Counted from the first letter of the stretch, positions 23,745 through 33,910 are shown. The stretch is 64,000 nucleotides of DNA from Labrys okinawensis (GCF_002982075.1 NZ_PUEJ01000006.1:124001-188000), one strand, 5' to 3'. Program-made: numbers and translations. The notes: a model not told the origin generated them from the letters alone.

Positions 23745-23808
23745 TGCATTGGGCCGAAGAGCCCCCTTTTTCTCATATGCCGAGCCGGTATCGATTGCGG
23801 TAATGACC

Positions 23809-25077
23809 TCAGAACATCCGCTTGATGCGGATGCCGCCGACCACCGAGTTGAGCTTCTCCTTCGGCCTGACATCGGCGAAGGTTTCGTTGCCGAGTTCGC
23901 GATCGAACTCGGACCGGATGTAGGAGACCTCGCCCGTCACCGACAGGCCCTTGACGATCATGTAGGTCAGGTTGCCGGTGATGGCGTATTCCTTGGCCTT
24001 GAGGTCCTGGCCATTGATGCCGGCGCCGTCATAGCGCGTGTCGATATAGCTCGGCACGATGTTGAAGCCCCATTGCGGCGTGAAGTTGCCGCCCAGTTCC
24101 GCCGTAATGGACCAGCCCTTGCCGGCTTCCAGCCGCGAAAAGCCGTTGCGGTAGTAGAAGTCCTGCGAGCGGAGGGCATAGAGGTTGTCGGCGCCCAGAT
24201 AGTCCAGCGCACCGTCGGCATATTGGCCTTCGATCACCAGATGCCCGTCCTGGAGTTGCGGGATCTTGATCAGCACGTCGCCGCCGATCGCATAGCCCCA
24301 TTTGTTCTGATGCCGAAGGGCGACGTCGTCGGCAGGATCGTCCGGCGTGCCATTGTCATAGCGCGAGGCGCTGCGGAACTGGTGGGCCGCGGCCTGGAGC
24401 GCCACCGTTCCCCATTCCTGGTCGAGCCGGAGGACGCCGACGACATCCGGCACCTGCTGGCCGCCCTGATAGGCGAACACGTCGTTCTGGCGGTGATCGC
24501 GGCCATCTTCGATCGACAGGGTGGCCGAGAAGCCGCCGCCGAACTGTGCCGTATAGGCTATGAGGTTCACCGTGTTCGACTGGGCGTAATAGGGGCCGAA
24601 GATGGTGTTGCCATAGTCGTTGTCGTAGAAGCCGAAGAAGGAATGGGCATAACCCGCCGTCAGGCCGCCGAACTGGATGAAGGCCTTATCGATGGTGAAG
24701 CGGTTGCGCTGTTCCGTGCCGTTCACCCGCGTGGCGGTGTTGCTGTCCGCATTGATCTGGAAATAGGAGCGCAGCAGGCCGTATTCGGTCTCGGTGCGGG
24801 CATCGAACCAGACACGGGCCTGGGTGTTGAAGGCGGTGCGGTTGTCGTCGCGATTGAACTTGCCGCCGCCATAGATGCGATAGTCTATGCGGAACTCGCT
24901 GCCGATGCGCAGGCAGGTGTCGCTGCCCGGAATATAGAAGAAGCCCGGGCCAAAGGCCGTACAGACCTTCACATATTCGACGGCCTCGCCCTTGGTCATC
25001 GGAAGATCCGCCGCATGAGCAGCGGCAAAACCGGTAAGGCCGGCGACTGTTCCTAAAATAAATGCTCTTTTAATCAC
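23809..25077 (-). CDS. Alphaproteobacterial porin (Omp2b-like)
   Basis: A 422-residue outer-membrane beta-barrel of the Brucella Omp2b/rhizobial porin family. A signal peptide (MIKRAFILGTVAGLTGFAAAHA) precedes the mature ADLP start. Family features include VEYVKVCTAFGPGFFYIPGSDTCLRIG, with its two conserved cysteines, the loop-3-like GYAHSFFGFYDNDYGNT, and the terminal aromatic residue (RIKRMF). The GTG at 25077 is chosen because GGAGG lies 6 bp upstream and it opens directly into the signal peptide. It mediates diffusion of small hydrophilic solutes. Confidence 0.93.
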   Translation of the reverse strand: MIKRAFILGTVAGLTGFAAAHAADLPMTKGEAVEYVKVCTAFGPGFFYIPGSDTCLRIGSEFRIDYRIYGGGKFNRDDNRTAFNTQARVWFDARTETEYGLLRSYFQINADSNTATRVNGTEQRNRFTIDKAFIQFGGLTAGYAHSFFGFYDNDYGNTIFGPYYAQSNTVNLIAYTAQFGGGFSATLSIEDGRDHRQNDVFAYQGGQQVPDVVGVLRLDQEWGTVALQAAAHQFRSASRYDNGTPDDPADDVALRHQNKWGYAIGGDVLIKIPQLQDGHLVIEGQYADGALDYLGADNLYALRSQDFYYRNGFSRLEAGKGWSITAELGGNFTPQWGFNIVPSYIDTRYDGAGINGQDLKAKEYAITGNLTYMIVKGLSVTGEVSYIRSEFDRELGNETFADVRPKEKLNSVVGGIRIKRMF

Positions 25078-25376
25078 AATTTCCTCCAAACAATTTTCAA
25101 TTGCAATACGACAGAAAAAAGTCTTCGAGCCAGAATGAGGCCGTAGAGCTCAGCAAAATTAGAGCATCTGAAAATTACCATTCGAATTTGAACCAATCGG
25201 CCTATGCCGACAACCAAAATTGCCGGCTTCCGATTGGAGCTCGTGCGATTTTCGACTCCATTGTTACTTAAAGGTCACATTGCAGCAAAACTATTTCACA
25301 ACTTCACCTTGCATCCGGCAGGCAAGCTGGCTTCCGCGATCCAGGGGCAAGGGGAGAAGGACATGCCCGGCCACAC
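25078..25376. other. Intergenic region upstream of the porin
   Basis: About 300 bp without a credible gene. The first 150 bp (25080-25230) are AT-richer than average and should hold the porin promoter and leader on the minus strand. I see no clear operator or RNA motif. Confidence 0.4.
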
Positions 25377-25377
25377 G

Positions 25378-25408
25378 TGAAAAAGGCGGGCCACGAAGAC
25401 CCGCCTTT
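25378..25408 (-). terminator. Terminator of hutU
   Basis: Read on the minus strand, AAGGCGGG (25400-25407) and CCCGCCTT (25383-25390) form an 8-bp stem that runs straight into a short T-run (TTTT, ending near 25381). It lies 65 bp beyond the hutU stop. Confidence 0.8.
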
Positions 25409-25472
25409 CGGCCAACCGCGCGGGATGGCCATGACCACGTTTTCACGGGCCGGGCAGAGCCGGCGCCCTGTG

Positions 25473-27146
25473 TTACCTGTTCAGCATCGGCAGGTTCATG
25501 CCCTGCTCCCTGGCGCAGTCGATGGCGATGTCGTAGCCGGCATCGGCATGGCGCATCACGCCGGTGCCGGGATCGTTGACCAGCACGCGGGCGAGGCGCC
25601 GGTCGGCATCCTCGGTGCCGTCGCAGACGATGACCATGCCCGAATGCTGCGAATAGCCCATACCGACGCCGCCGCCATGATGCAGCGACACCCAGGTCGC
25701 ACCCGATGCGGTGTTGAGCAGGGCGTTGAGCAGCGGCCAGTCGGACACGGCATCCGAACCGTCACGCATGGATTCCGTCTCGCGGTTGGGCGAGGCGACC
25801 GAACCCGAGTCGAGGTGGTCGCGGCCGATGACGATCGGGGCGGAGAGCTCGCCGTTGCGCACCATCTCGTTGAAGGCGAGGCCGAGGCGGTGGCGCTGGC
25901 CGAGGCCCACCCAGCAGATGCGGGCGGGCAAGCCCTGGAAGGCGATGCGTTCGGCGGCCATGTCGAGCCAGTTGTGCAGGTGCTTGTCGTCGGGGATGAG
26001 TTCCTTGACCTTGGCGTCGGTCTTGGCGATGTCGGCCGGATCACCCGACAGCGCGGCCCAGCGGAACGGGCCGACGCCGCGGCAGAACAGCGGGCGGATA
26101 TAGGCCGGCACGAAACCCGGGAAGTCGAAGGCATTGTCGACGCCGACTTCCTTGGCCATCTGGCGGATATTGTTGCCGTAGTCGAAGGTCGGCACGCCCA
26201 TCTTCTGGAAATCGAGCATGGCGCGGACATGCACGGCTATCGACTTCTTCGCCTCGGTGACGACATGGGCCGGCTCGGTGCGGGCGCGCTCCTTGTATTC
26301 CTCCCAGGTCCAGCCGATCGGCAGATAGCCGTTCAGCGGGTCATGCGCGGAAGTCTGATCGGTGACCATGTCAGGGCGGACGCCGCGGCGCACCAGCTCG
26401 GGCAGGATCTCGGCGGCATTGCCGAGCAAGGCGATCGAGACGGCCTCCTTGCGCTCGCAATGATGCTTGACGAGCTCGAGCGCGTGGTCGAGATCCCGGG
26501 CCTGCTTGTCGACATAGCGGGTGCGCAGGCGGAAATCGATGCTCTGCTGCTGGCATTCGATGTTGAGCGACACGGCACCGGCCAGGGTCGCGGCCAGCGG
26601 CTGGGCGCCGCCCATGCCGCCGAGGCCGGCGGTGAGCACCCAGCGGCCGGCGAGATCCCCGCCATAATGCTGGCGGCCGGCCTCGACGAAGGTCTCGTAG
26701 GTACCCTGCACGATGCCCTGAGAGCCGATGTAGATCCAGGAGCCGGCCGTCATCTGGCCGTACATCATCAGGCCCTCGGCATCGAGCTGGTTGAACTTCT
26801 CCCAGGTCGCCCAATGCGGCACCAGGTTGGAATTGGCGATGAGGACGCGCGGCGCATCGGCATGGGTCTTGAACACGCCGACGGGCTTGCCGGACTGCAC
26901 CAGCAGCGTCTCGTCATTGTTGAGGTTCTTCAGGGTGCGCACGATGGTGTCGAAGCATTCCCAGTCGCGTGCGGCGCGGCCGATGCCGCCATAGACCACC
27001 AATTCCTTGGGGTTCTCGGCGACGTCGGGATCGAGATTGTTCATGAGCATGCGCAGCGGCGCTTCGGTCAGCCAGCTCTTGGCATTGAGCTGAGTGCCAC
27101 GCGGGGCGCGGATCTCGACATCGCGGAAACGGGCATTGCTGAGCAT
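25473..27146 (-). CDS. hutU: Urocanate hydratase
   Basis: Catalyses the second step of histidine degradation, urocanate to 4-imidazolone-5-propionate, using tightly bound NAD+. The 557-residue length is typical. Conserved blocks include [21 protein letters not shown] at the N-terminus, the NAD-binding [14 protein letters not shown] and the [13 protein letters not shown] active-site region. The ATG at 27146 has AGAGG 8 bp upstream; the ATG at 27152 is too close to that site. A perfect HutC palindrome lies at 27165-27178, so it is HutC-repressed. hutC follows upstream on the same strand. Confidence 0.97.
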   Translation of the reverse strand: MLSNARFRDVEIRAPRGTQLNAKSWLTEAPLRMLMNNLDPDVAENPKELVVYGGIGRAARDWECFDTIVRTLKNLNNDETLLVQSGKPVGVFKTHADAPRVLIANSNLVPHWATWEKFNQLDAEGLMMYGQMTAGSWIYIGSQGIVQGTYETFVEAGRQHYGGDLAGRWVLTAGLGGMGGAQPLAATLAGAVSLNIECQQQSIDFRLRTRYVDKQARDLDHALELVKHHCERKEAVSIALLGNAAEILPELVRRGVRPDMVTDQTSAHDPLNGYLPIGWTWEEYKERARTEPAHVVTEAKKSIAVHVRAMLDFQKMGVPTFDYGNNIRQMAKEVGVDNAFDFPGFVPAYIRPLFCRGVGPFRWAALSGDPADIAKTDAKVKELIPDDKHLHNWLDMAAERIAFQGLPARICWVGLGQRHRLGLAFNEMVRNGELSAPIVIGRDHLDSGSVASPNRETESMRDGSDAVSDWPLLNALLNTASGATWVSLHHGGGVGMGYSQHSGMVIVCDGTEDADRRLARVLVNDPGTGVMRHADAGYDIAIDCAREQGMNLPMLNR

Positions 27147-27164
27147 GTACATGACCTCTTGTTG

Positions 27165-27178
27165 CTTGTATATACAAG
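27165..27178. promoter_or_regulatory. HutC operator 1 (hutU promoter)
   Basis: CTTGTATATACAAG is a perfect 14-bp palindrome of the GntR/HutC type (CTTGTATATACAAG). It lies 19 bp before the hutU start, where HutC would block transcription until urocanate is present. A near copy lies at 28125-28142. Confidence 0.9.
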
Positions 27179-27226
27179 TTAGCGGCAAAACGGCAAATCT
27201 GTCAAGGGAGAACCGAAGACGGAGAT

Positions 27227-27240
27227 CGATCTTCAGATCG
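27227..27240. repeat. Short palindrome (CGATC-TTCA-GATCG)
   Basis: A 5-bp-arm hairpin just after the hutC stop. It belongs to the same loose set as 7553-7578 and 8251-8270. No function is evident. Confidence 0.35.
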
Positions 27241-27249
27241 GCCCTGCAG

Positions 27250-28053
27250 TCACCCCACCCTGTTCGAATGCCTGCGATGCTCGATGCGGTAGCGCCCGCC
27301 CGGCAGCAGCAGGCGGACCGCGGTGACGACATGCTGCAGGGCCTCCTCGCCACCGCCGGCGTCCGGGGCCGGCGCCCCCACCCAGCCGGTCGCGAAGGTG
27401 CGACGACGGATCAGCAGGCACGGATCGGCCCGCGAGATCGCCAGCAGTTTGCACTCCCAGGCCTGCGGCAGCACCGCCTCGATGCGATGCTCCGCCTCGC
27501 TCCACGGCACCACCGCACTGAGCACCTCATTGGGCGTCACCCGGGAAAAATCATGATCGAGATAGCCGGGCGCCACCGCCGGATTGACGAAACGATCCTC
27601 GAGCTGGATCGGCACCTCATTGTCGCAATGCACGATGATTGAATGGAAAACCGGGCTGCCGATCGGCAGTTCGAGGAGATCGGCGATATCGGGCGTCGCC
27701 TTCAGCGTATCGAGCAGCAGCACCTGAGCGCTGTAATCATGGCCGCGCCCGCGGATTTCCTCGGCGATATTGGTGACGGCGAACACGTCCGAATGACTGT
27801 TGCCGCCCGCCACGAAGGAGCCCCTGCCCTGCATGCGGACCAGCACGCCCTCGAGGCTGAGCTCGCGCAGCGCCCGGTTCACCGTCATGCGGCTCACCCC
27901 GAGCTGCTCGACCAATTCGCTTTCGGAAGGGATGCGATGATCCGGCGGCCACTCGCCGCTGCGCACCCGCGAGAGGATGTGCTGCTTCACCTCGGCATAG
28001 AGCGGCGTGGCAGGTATGGCGGGCTCCGGCTTCCTGTCCGGCGGCATGCTCAT
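27250..28053 (-). CDS. hutC: Histidine-utilisation repressor HutC
   Basis: A GntR-family (HutC/FarR subfamily) repressor of 267 residues. The N-terminal winged HTH reads [49 protein letters not shown] ligand-binding domain follows, ending in [14 protein letters not shown], the segment that binds urocanate in characterised HutC proteins. Compared with typical HutC, about 20 extra residues ([20 protein letters not shown]) are inserted before the last strand [16 protein letters not shown]. The ATG at 28053 is preferred; it is divergent from hutF across an operator. Confidence 0.94.
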   Translation of the reverse strand: MSMPPDRKPEPAIPATPLYAEVKQHILSRVRSGEWPPDHRIPSESELVEQLGVSRMTVNRALRELSLEGVLVRMQGRGSFVAGGNSHSDVFAVTNIAEEIRGRGHDYSAQVLLLDTLKATPDIADLLELPIGSPVFHSIIVHCDNEVPIQLEDRFVNPAVAPGYLDHDFSRVTPNEVLSAVVPWSEAEHRIEAVLPQAWECKLLAISRADPCLLIRRRTFATGWVGAPAPDAGGGEEALQHVVTAVRLLLPGGRYRIEHRRHSNRVG

Positions 28054-28124
28054 GACGACGTCATTCCTCAAAATCGACTCACCGCCTCATGCGGCACTTG
28101 CCATGATCGCAAAATTATGTATAA

Positions 28125-28142
28125 AACTTATATATACAAGTT
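28125..28142. promoter_or_regulatory. HutC operator 2 (hutC-hutF divergent promoter)
   Basis: AACTTATATATACAAGTT is an 18-bp palindrome with one mismatched pair. Its core CTTATATATACAAG differs by one base from operator 1. It lies between hutC and hutF and should give both autoregulation and control of the long plus-strand operon. Confidence 0.85.
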
Positions 28143-28163
28143 GCGAACTCGTCGGTACACAAC

Positions 28164-29558
28164 ATGCCCGATTTCCGCCCACAACTCCAGAGCAACCGCA
28201 GCCTCCTGGCCAGCCAGGCGCTGCTGCCCGATGGCTGGGCCCGGAATGTACTGATCGAGATCGACGTTTCAGGCCGGATCAGCGCCGTGACCGCCGACGC
28301 CAGCGCCGATGGCGCCGAGATCGCATCGGGGCCAGTGCTGCCCGCCATGCCCAACCTGCATTCCCACGCCTTCCAGCGCGCCATGTCCGGCCTTGCCGAG
28401 GTATCCGGCGCGGGCAGCGACAGCTTCTGGACCTGGCGCGAGGAAATGTACCGCACCGTCGGCCAGATCACGCCCGAGGATGCCGAGGCGATCGCCACCC
28501 GGCTCTATGTCGATCTGCTCAAGGCCGGCTTCGGCTCGATCGCCGAATTTCACTATCTGCATCACGACAAGAACGGCTCCCTCTTTGCCGACCGCGCCGA
28601 AATGTCGAAGCGCATCCTGGCCGCGGCCCGGACCAGCGGCATCGGCTTGACGCTGCTGCCCGTCTTCTACGCCCATGCCAATTTCGGCGGCGTCGCGCCG
28701 CATGAGGGCCAGCGCCGCTTCATCCACGATGTCGATGGCTTCGAGCGGCTGATGGCGGAACTCGCCCCGGCCTGCGCGACGCAGGGCGCCACGCTCGGCT
28801 ATGCCTTCCATTCGCTGCGGGCGGCGACGCCCGAGGAAATGAAGACTCTGATGGCGAGCCTGCCCAAGAGCGGGCCGCTGCACATCCACATCGCCGAACA
28901 GCAAAAGGAAGTCGACGATTCCATCGCCTGGAGCGGCAAACGCCCGATGCAATGGCTGTTCGACCATATGCCCGTCGACGAGCGCTGGTGCCTGATCCAC
29001 GCCACCCATGCCGATCCGTCCGAACTGCAGCGCATGGCGGCGAGCGGCGCCGTGGCGGGCCTGTGCCCGGCGACGGAAGCCAATCTCGGCGACGGCATCT
29101 TCGACGCGGTCGCCTATCGTGCCCGGAGCGGGCGCTTCGGCATCGGCACCGACAGCCATGTTTCCCCCAGCGTGGTCGACGAGTTGCGTACGCTCGAATA
29201 TTCGCAGCGCCTGCGCGACGAAAAGCGCAACCGGCTCGCCAATGGCCCGCACCGCTCGGTCGGGCGCGATATTTACGATGCGGCACTTGCCGGCGGCGCC
29301 CAGGCCCTCGGCCAGCCCATCGGCGCCATCGCCCCCAGCATGATCGCCAGTCTCGTCGTGCTGGATGGCGACGATGCTTTCATAGACAGCGCCAAGGATG
29401 ACGCTATTGTCGATCGCTGGCTGTTCGCGCTTGGCGACCGTACGGTGCGTGACGTCATGGTTGAGGGGCAGTGGCGTATCCGCGACGGGCGTCACGACCA
29501 GGACGACATCATCAATGCGGCCTTCAAGACCGCGATCAGAAACCTGGCCCGCCATTGA
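28164..29558 (+). CDS. hutF: Formimidoylglutamate deiminase
   Basis: Deiminates N-formimino-L-glutamate to N-formyl-L-glutamate, the alternative branch of the histidine pathway. An amidohydrolase-superfamily protein of 464 residues. Metal ligands: HSH at residues 66-68 in MPNLHSHAFQRAM, a His in LHIHIAEQ, a His in IHATHAD and the Asp of GTDSHVSPS. The HutF-specific segment SFWTWREEMY is present. It heads a plus-strand operon running through the ABC transporter to the HutH-like gene. Confidence 0.95.
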   Translation: MPDFRPQLQSNRSLLASQALLPDGWARNVLIEIDVSGRISAVTADASADGAEIASGPVLPAMPNLHSHAFQRAMSGLAEVSGAGSDSFWTWREEMYRTVGQITPEDAEAIATRLYVDLLKAGFGSIAEFHYLHHDKNGSLFADRAEMSKRILAAARTSGIGLTLLPVFYAHANFGGVAPHEGQRRFIHDVDGFERLMAELAPACATQGATLGYAFHSLRAATPEEMKTLMASLPKSGPLHIHIAEQQKEVDDSIAWSGKRPMQWLFDHMPVDERWCLIHATHADPSELQRMAASGAVAGLCPATEANLGDGIFDAVAYRARSGRFGIGTDSHVSPSVVDELRTLEYSQRLRDEKRNRLANGPHRSVGRDIYDAALAGGAQALGQPIGAIAPSMIASLVVLDGDDAFIDSAKDDAIVDRWLFALGDRTVRDVMVEGQWRIRDGRHDQDDIINAAFKTAIRNLARH

Positions 29559-29591
29559 GGCGCGCAGGTTGCTGTCAACATAGGGGAATTG

Positions 29592-30452
29592 ATGATGAAG
29601 AAGACCCTCATTTCCACCGCCATCCTGGCGCTGGCGACGCTGGTCAGCGTTCCGGCCGCCCAGGCCAAGGAGTGGAAAACCGTCACCATCGGCCTGGAGG
29701 GCGCCTACGAGCCCTGGAACCTGACCAAGCCCGACGGCACCATGGATGGCTTCGAGGTCGACCTTGCCAAGGATTTGTGCGGGCGCATCAAGGTCGAGTG
29801 CAAATTCATTGCCCAGGACTGGGACGGCATGATTCCGAGCCTCAATGCCGGCAAGTTCGACGTGATCATGGACGGCATGTCCATCACCGAGGAACGCAAG
29901 AAGCAGATCGACTTCTCGCGTCCCTATGCCGGCGAGCGGGCCGGTTTCGCCACGCTGAAGTCCAACGATCTCGCCAAGCTCGCCGGTACCGGCACCGTCG
30001 TGACGCTGTCGGGCGACCCCGCCAAGGACAAGGCCACGCTCGACACCCTGCGTGAAGCGCTGAAGGGCAAGTCCGTCGGCGTGCAGGTCGCGACCAATTA
30101 TGCCGAATGGCTGGCCAAGAATTTCAAGGACACCATCACCGTCACCGAATACAAGACCGTGGGTGAGGCCGACCTCGACCTGGCTGCCGGCCGCGTCGAC
30201 GCCACCGTCGGCGATGTCACCTTCTATTATTCGGTGCTGTCGCGCCCCGATCATTCCGAAATGACGCTGGCCGGCCCTGAAATCACCGGCCCGGTATGGA
30301 GCGAAGGCATCGGCCCGGCCTTCCGCAAATCCGATCCGGAGCTGCGCGACATGTTCGACAAGGCGATCGGCGAAGCCCTTGCCGACGGCACGATCAAGAA
30401 GCTCAGCATGAAGTGGTTCAAGACCGACATGTCGCCTCAGACCAAGTCCTGA
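29592..30452 (+). CDS. Periplasmic amino-acid binding protein, first of a tandem pair
   Basis: A polar amino-acid (HisJ/ArgT-type, family 3) solute receptor of about 286 residues. The signal peptide ends near VPAAQA-KEW. The ligand-binding core has GLEGAYEPWNLTKPDGTMDGFEVDLAKDLC and FDVIMDGMSITEERKKQIDFSRPY, including the Arg that normally holds the ligand carboxylate. Its place after hutF makes histidine or urocanate plausible ligands. A second copy follows 171 bp later. Start: ATG at 29592 or 29595, both behind AGGGGAA. Confidence 0.92.
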   Translation: MMKKTLISTAILALATLVSVPAAQAKEWKTVTIGLEGAYEPWNLTKPDGTMDGFEVDLAKDLCGRIKVECKFIAQDWDGMIPSLNAGKFDVIMDGMSITEERKKQIDFSRPYAGERAGFATLKSNDLAKLAGTGTVVTLSGDPAKDKATLDTLREALKGKSVGVQVATNYAEWLAKNFKDTITVTEYKTVGEADLDLAAGRVDATVGDVTFYYSVLSRPDHSEMTLAGPEITGPVWSEGIGPAFRKSDPELRDMFDKAIGEALADGTIKKLSMKWFKTDMSPQTKS

Positions 30453-30623
30453 GGCGCAGGCAAGTCCTGATCATCGACCACGCCGGCATCCGGGCAGGGG
30501 AACCGCGTCCCGCCCGGATGCCGCCCGGCCAAGCGGCGCAAGACCGACCGGGGTACTGCAAGGGCGATCCAGAATGAAGCCGATCCGGAAAACCGGGCGG
30601 CAGAACCCAAAGGGGAACCGACA

Positions 30624-31478
30624 ATGAAGAAGTATCTGCTCTCCTCGGCGCTGCTGGCGCTGAGCACTCTTGTGGCCATGCCCGCACCGGCCAAGGAGTG
30701 GAAGACGGCCACGATCGCTCTGGAAGGCGCCTACGAGCCCTGGAACCTGACCAAGCCCGACGGCAGCATGGATGGGTTCGAGATCGACCTCGCCAAGGAT
30801 CTGTGCGGCCGCATGAAGATCGAGTGCAAATTCATTGCCCAGGACTGGGACGGCATGATCGCCGGTCTCAATGGCGGCAAGTTCGACGTGATCATGGACG
30901 CGATGTCGATCACCGACGACCGCAAGAAGCAGGTCTCCTTCTCGCAGCCCTACGCCCAGACTCCCGCGGGATTTGCCGGCTTGAAGACCGGAGACCTCGC
31001 CAAAATGGACGGCACCGGCACCACGGTGACGCTGACGGGCGAGGCCGGCCATGACAAGAGCACGGTGGAGAAGATGCGCGAAGCCCTGAAGGGCAAGACC
31101 ATCGGCATTCAGACCGCCACCGTCTACACCAAATTCGTCGAAGAGAACTTCAAGGACATCGCCACCATCACCGAGTACAAGACTTCGGGCGAGCGCGACC
31201 TCGACATCACGGGCGGGCGCATCGATGTCGGCTTCGACGACGACACCTATTTCACCTCCGCCTTCTCCAAATCGGGCAATGAGCAGATGACCCTCCTCGG
31301 CGCCCAGATCGCCGGTCCGATCTGGGGCGAGGGTATCGGCCCGGCCTTCCGCCAGTCCGACAACGACCTGCGCGAGATGTGGGACAAGGCGATCGGCGCG
31401 GCCATCGCCGACGGCACCGTCAAGAAGCTCAGCCTGAAATGGTTCAAGCTCGACGTGACCCCCGTCAAGGGATCTTGA
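30624..31478 (+). CDS. Periplasmic amino-acid binding protein, second of a tandem pair
   Basis: A 284-residue paralogue of the preceding receptor, near-identical in the first lobe (EGAYEPWNLTKPDG, DLCGRMKIECKFIAQDWDGM) and more diverged in the second (TFDDDTYF-type segment GFDDDTYFTSAF in place of GDVTFYYSVL). The pattern fits a recent tandem duplication followed by change of ligand preference. The signal peptide ends near MPAPA-KEW. Ribosome site AGGGGAA. Both copies would share one permease pair. Confidence 0.92.
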   Translation: MKKYLLSSALLALSTLVAMPAPAKEWKTATIALEGAYEPWNLTKPDGSMDGFEIDLAKDLCGRMKIECKFIAQDWDGMIAGLNGGKFDVIMDAMSITDDRKKQVSFSQPYAQTPAGFAGLKTGDLAKMDGTGTTVTLTGEAGHDKSTVEKMREALKGKTIGIQTATVYTKFVEENFKDIATITEYKTSGERDLDITGGRIDVGFDDDTYFTSAFSKSGNEQMTLLGAQIAGPIWGEGIGPAFRQSDNDLREMWDKAIGAAIADGTVKKLSLKWFKLDVTPVKGS

Positions 31479-31632
31479 CCGCCGATGACGCTTCTGCGGG
31501 CCGGCATCAGCCGCCCCGCAGGACCGCCAGGTAGGACGCACCGTCGGTTTCAGCCCCCTTGGTGCCGAAAACTGCCGGCATCGCAGCCATAGCCCCTGTC
31601 TCTCTGGCCTACCCTAAGAGGAGAGCCAAATT

Positions 31633-32388
31633 GTGGACGTAATTACCAGCCTGTCCGACAAGATCTCCTATCTGATCGCCACGCTCGGCTTCGGCGAGAC
31701 CGGTTGGGGGCTCTATCTCCTCGGCGGCGCCGGAATGACGCTGGCCGTCACCCTCGCGGCCATGCTGATCGGCGCCATCGTCGGCGCCCTGGTCGCCTGG
31801 GCCAAGATCGCCGGTAACCTGCCGGCCACCCTGATCGGCAATGTCTATACCGTGGTGCTGCGCGGAGCCCCCGAACTGCTGATCATCTACATGGTCTATT
31901 TCGGCCGGGTGGTCGATGTGATCGGCAATTCGCTGGGCGCGCTCGGCATCGGCAACAGCACCACGATCAACAGCTTTCTCGCCGGCGCCCTCGGCGTCGG
32001 CCTGATCTCCGCCGCCTACCAGGCGGAGGTCTTCCGCGGCGCCTTCACCGCCATCGCCAAGGGCGAGATCGAGGCGGGCCGCGCCATCGGCATGCCGCGT
32101 TTCATGCGCTTTCGCCGCATCATCGCGCCGCAGATCATGCGTTTTGCCATTCCAGGGCTTGGCAACGTCTTCCAGCTCAGCGTGAAGGACTCGGCCCTGA
32201 TCTCCGTCACAGGCCTGGTCGAGATCATGAACGCCGCCAACAAGGCGAACGGATCGACCCGACAGCCCTTCTTGTTCTACACCGTGGCGGCCTGCCTCTA
32301 TCTCATCCTGACGACCTTCTCGACCCAGATCTTCAGTGCCGGCGAGCGGCGGGTAGCCAAGAGCTTCCGCCGTCCGGTGGGATCGTAG
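31633..32388 (+). CDS. Amino-acid ABC transporter permease (HisQ-like)
   Basis: A 251-residue inner-membrane permease of the HisMQ type. About five helices are visible, and the coupling-loop motif is EIEAGRAIGMPRFMRFRRIIAPQ (EAA motif). The start is GTG at 31633. It ends 8 bp before the second permease. Together with its partner, the ATPase and the two receptors it forms a polar amino-acid importer within the histidine operon. Confidence 0.93.
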   Translation: MDVITSLSDKISYLIATLGFGETGWGLYLLGGAGMTLAVTLAAMLIGAIVGALVAWAKIAGNLPATLIGNVYTVVLRGAPELLIIYMVYFGRVVDVIGNSLGALGIGNSTTINSFLAGALGVGLISAAYQAEVFRGAFTAIAKGEIEAGRAIGMPRFMRFRRIIAPQIMRFAIPGLGNVFQLSVKDSALISVTGLVEIMNAANKANGSTRQPFLFYTVAACLYLILTTFSTQIFSAGERRVAKSFRRPVGS

Positions 32389-32396
32389 GTGCCGCC

Positions 32397-33119
32397 ATGA
32401 GTCTCGATTTCGCCCTGGAAGCCCTCAACAAGATCCTGGCGGTCCTGCCGACGACGTTGATGCTCTTCATCTTCTCCGTCCTGCTCGGACTGGTCTTCGC
32501 GCTGATCGTGCTGTGGATGCGCATGAGCAGCAACAGGTTGCTGTCCGGTATCGCCAAGACCTACATCTTCATTTTTCGCGGCACGCCGCTCCTGATCCAG
32601 ATCTTCCTGATCTTCTACGGCCTGGCCCAGTTCCAGTTCATGAAGGAATCCTTGTTCTGGCTGGTGCTGAAGAACCGCATCGCCTCGGCCGTGTTCGTGA
32701 TGGCGCTCTGCACCGCCGCCTATCAGGCCGAGATCCTGCGCGGCGGCCTGCTGGCCGTCTCGACCAAGGAGATCGAGGCGGCGCGTGCCATCGGCATGTC
32801 CGGTTTCAAGCTGCTCTATCGCATCATCGCGCCGATCGCCCTGCGCCAGGCGCTGCCGGCCTATTCGACCGAGGTGATCCTGACATTGAAATCGACCTCG
32901 CTGGCCGGACTGATCGGCGTGGTCGAGATGACCGGCATCGCCCAGAAAATTGGCCGCCAGGCCTTGCTCGACGTGCCGGTCCTGGCTCTGGCCGGTATCA
33001 TCTATATCGCTCTGAGCTATGTCATCATCTTCCTGCTCGGCCTCGCCGAGCGCCAGCTCTCTCCCCATCTGCGCTTCATGCCGCCGAGCGCGCAGACACC
33101 GCGCACCATCGTCGGCTGA
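32397..33119 (+). CDS. Amino-acid ABC transporter permease (HisM-like)
   Basis: A 240-residue permease paired with the preceding HisQ-like protein. The EAA loop reads EIEAARAIGMSGFKLLYRIIAPIALRQ, and the FRGTPLLIQIFLIFYGL segment is the usual family N-terminal block. The ATPase gene follows 11 bp after the stop. The pair would form the heterodimeric membrane channel. Confidence 0.93.
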   Translation: MSLDFALEALNKILAVLPTTLMLFIFSVLLGLVFALIVLWMRMSSNRLLSGIAKTYIFIFRGTPLLIQIFLIFYGLAQFQFMKESLFWLVLKNRIASAVFVMALCTAAYQAEILRGGLLAVSTKEIEAARAIGMSGFKLLYRIIAPIALRQALPAYSTEVILTLKSTSLAGLIGVVEMTGIAQKIGRQALLDVPVLALAGIIYIALSYVIIFLLGLAERQLSPHLRFMPPSAQTPRTIVG

Positions 33120-33130
33120 AAGGAAACGCC

Positions 33131-33910
33131 ATGGCCGCTTCCAGCGAAATCGCGCTCAGCGTCAAGAACATCCACAAGAGTTTCGGCGATCACGAAGTGC
33201 TCAAGGGCATTTCGCTCGATGCCCACCAGGGGGATGTGATCTCCATTCTCGGCGCCTCGGGCTCGGGTAAGAGCACCTTCCTGCGCTGCATCAACCTGCT
33301 CGAGACGCCCGACGAGGGCGAGATCGTCGTCGCCGGCGAGAAAGTCGAGATGCGCCGCAGCAAGAAGGGCCGCCTCGAACCCTCCAACGGCAAACAGGTC
33401 GACCGCATCCGCTCCGAACTCGGCATGGTGTTCCAGAGCTTCAACCTGTGGTCGCACATGACGGTGCTGCAGAACCTGATCGAGGGCCCGGTGCATGTGC
33501 TGGGTCGCCCCAAGGCCGAGTGCATCGCCGAGGCCGAGGCCCTGCTGGAGCGGGTCGGCCTGGCCGAGCGCCGCAACTACTATCCCTCGCACATGTCGGG
33601 CGGCCAGCAGCAGCGCGCCGCCATTGCGCGGGCGCTGGCGATGAAGCCGAAGGTGATGCTGTTCGACGAGCCGACCTCGGCGCTCGATCCCGAACTGGTC
33701 GGCGAAGTGCTGCGTGTGATGCGGGGTCTTGCCGAGGAAGGCCGCACCATGCTGGTGGTCACCCACGAGATGGGCTTTGCCCGCAACGTCTCCAACCGGG
33801 TGATGTTCCTGCACAAGGGCGAGGTGGAGGCGGACGGCTCGCCCGACGAATTGTTCAAGGAGCTCAAGTCGGAACGCTTCAAGCAGTTCATCTCCAGCCA
33901 GCATCATTGA
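33131..33910 (+). CDS. Amino-acid ABC transporter ATP-binding protein (HisP-like)
   Basis: A 259-residue ATPase with Walker A GASGSGKST, Q-loop at MVFQSFNLW, signature MSGGQQQRAAIARALA, Walker B VMLFDEPTSALDPE and switch His in VVTHEMGF. The YYPSHMSGG lead-in and the extended insertion after Walker A (KKGRLEPSNGKQVDRIRSELG) are typical of HisP. An open frame extends upstream to 32513, but homology starts at the ATG at 33131. Confidence 0.95.
   Translation: MAASSEIALSVKNIHKSFGDHEVLKGISLDAHQGDVISILGASGSGKSTFLRCINLLETPDEGEIVVAGEKVEMRRSKKGRLEPSNGKQVDRIRSELGMVFQSFNLWSHMTVLQNLIEGPVHVLGRPKAECIAEAEALLERVGLAERRNYYPSHMSGGQQQRAAIARALAMKPKVMLFDEPTSALDPELVGEVLRVMRGLAEEGRTMLVVTHEMGFARNVSNRVMFLHKGEVEADGSPDELFKELKSERFKQFISSQHH

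Noticed and set aside
25377-27182. A 601-residue open frame on the plus strand
   Set aside because: It is wholly antisense to hutU, which has strong motif support. Long antisense frames are expected in such GC-rich coding DNA.
27165-28142. Attachment sites for an integrated element, suggested by two similar palindromes
   Set aside because: Both are HutC operators located at hut promoters, and no integrase gene is present.
28269-30254. A 661-residue open frame on the minus strand
   Set aside because: It is antisense to hutF and the first receptor gene, both clearly real.
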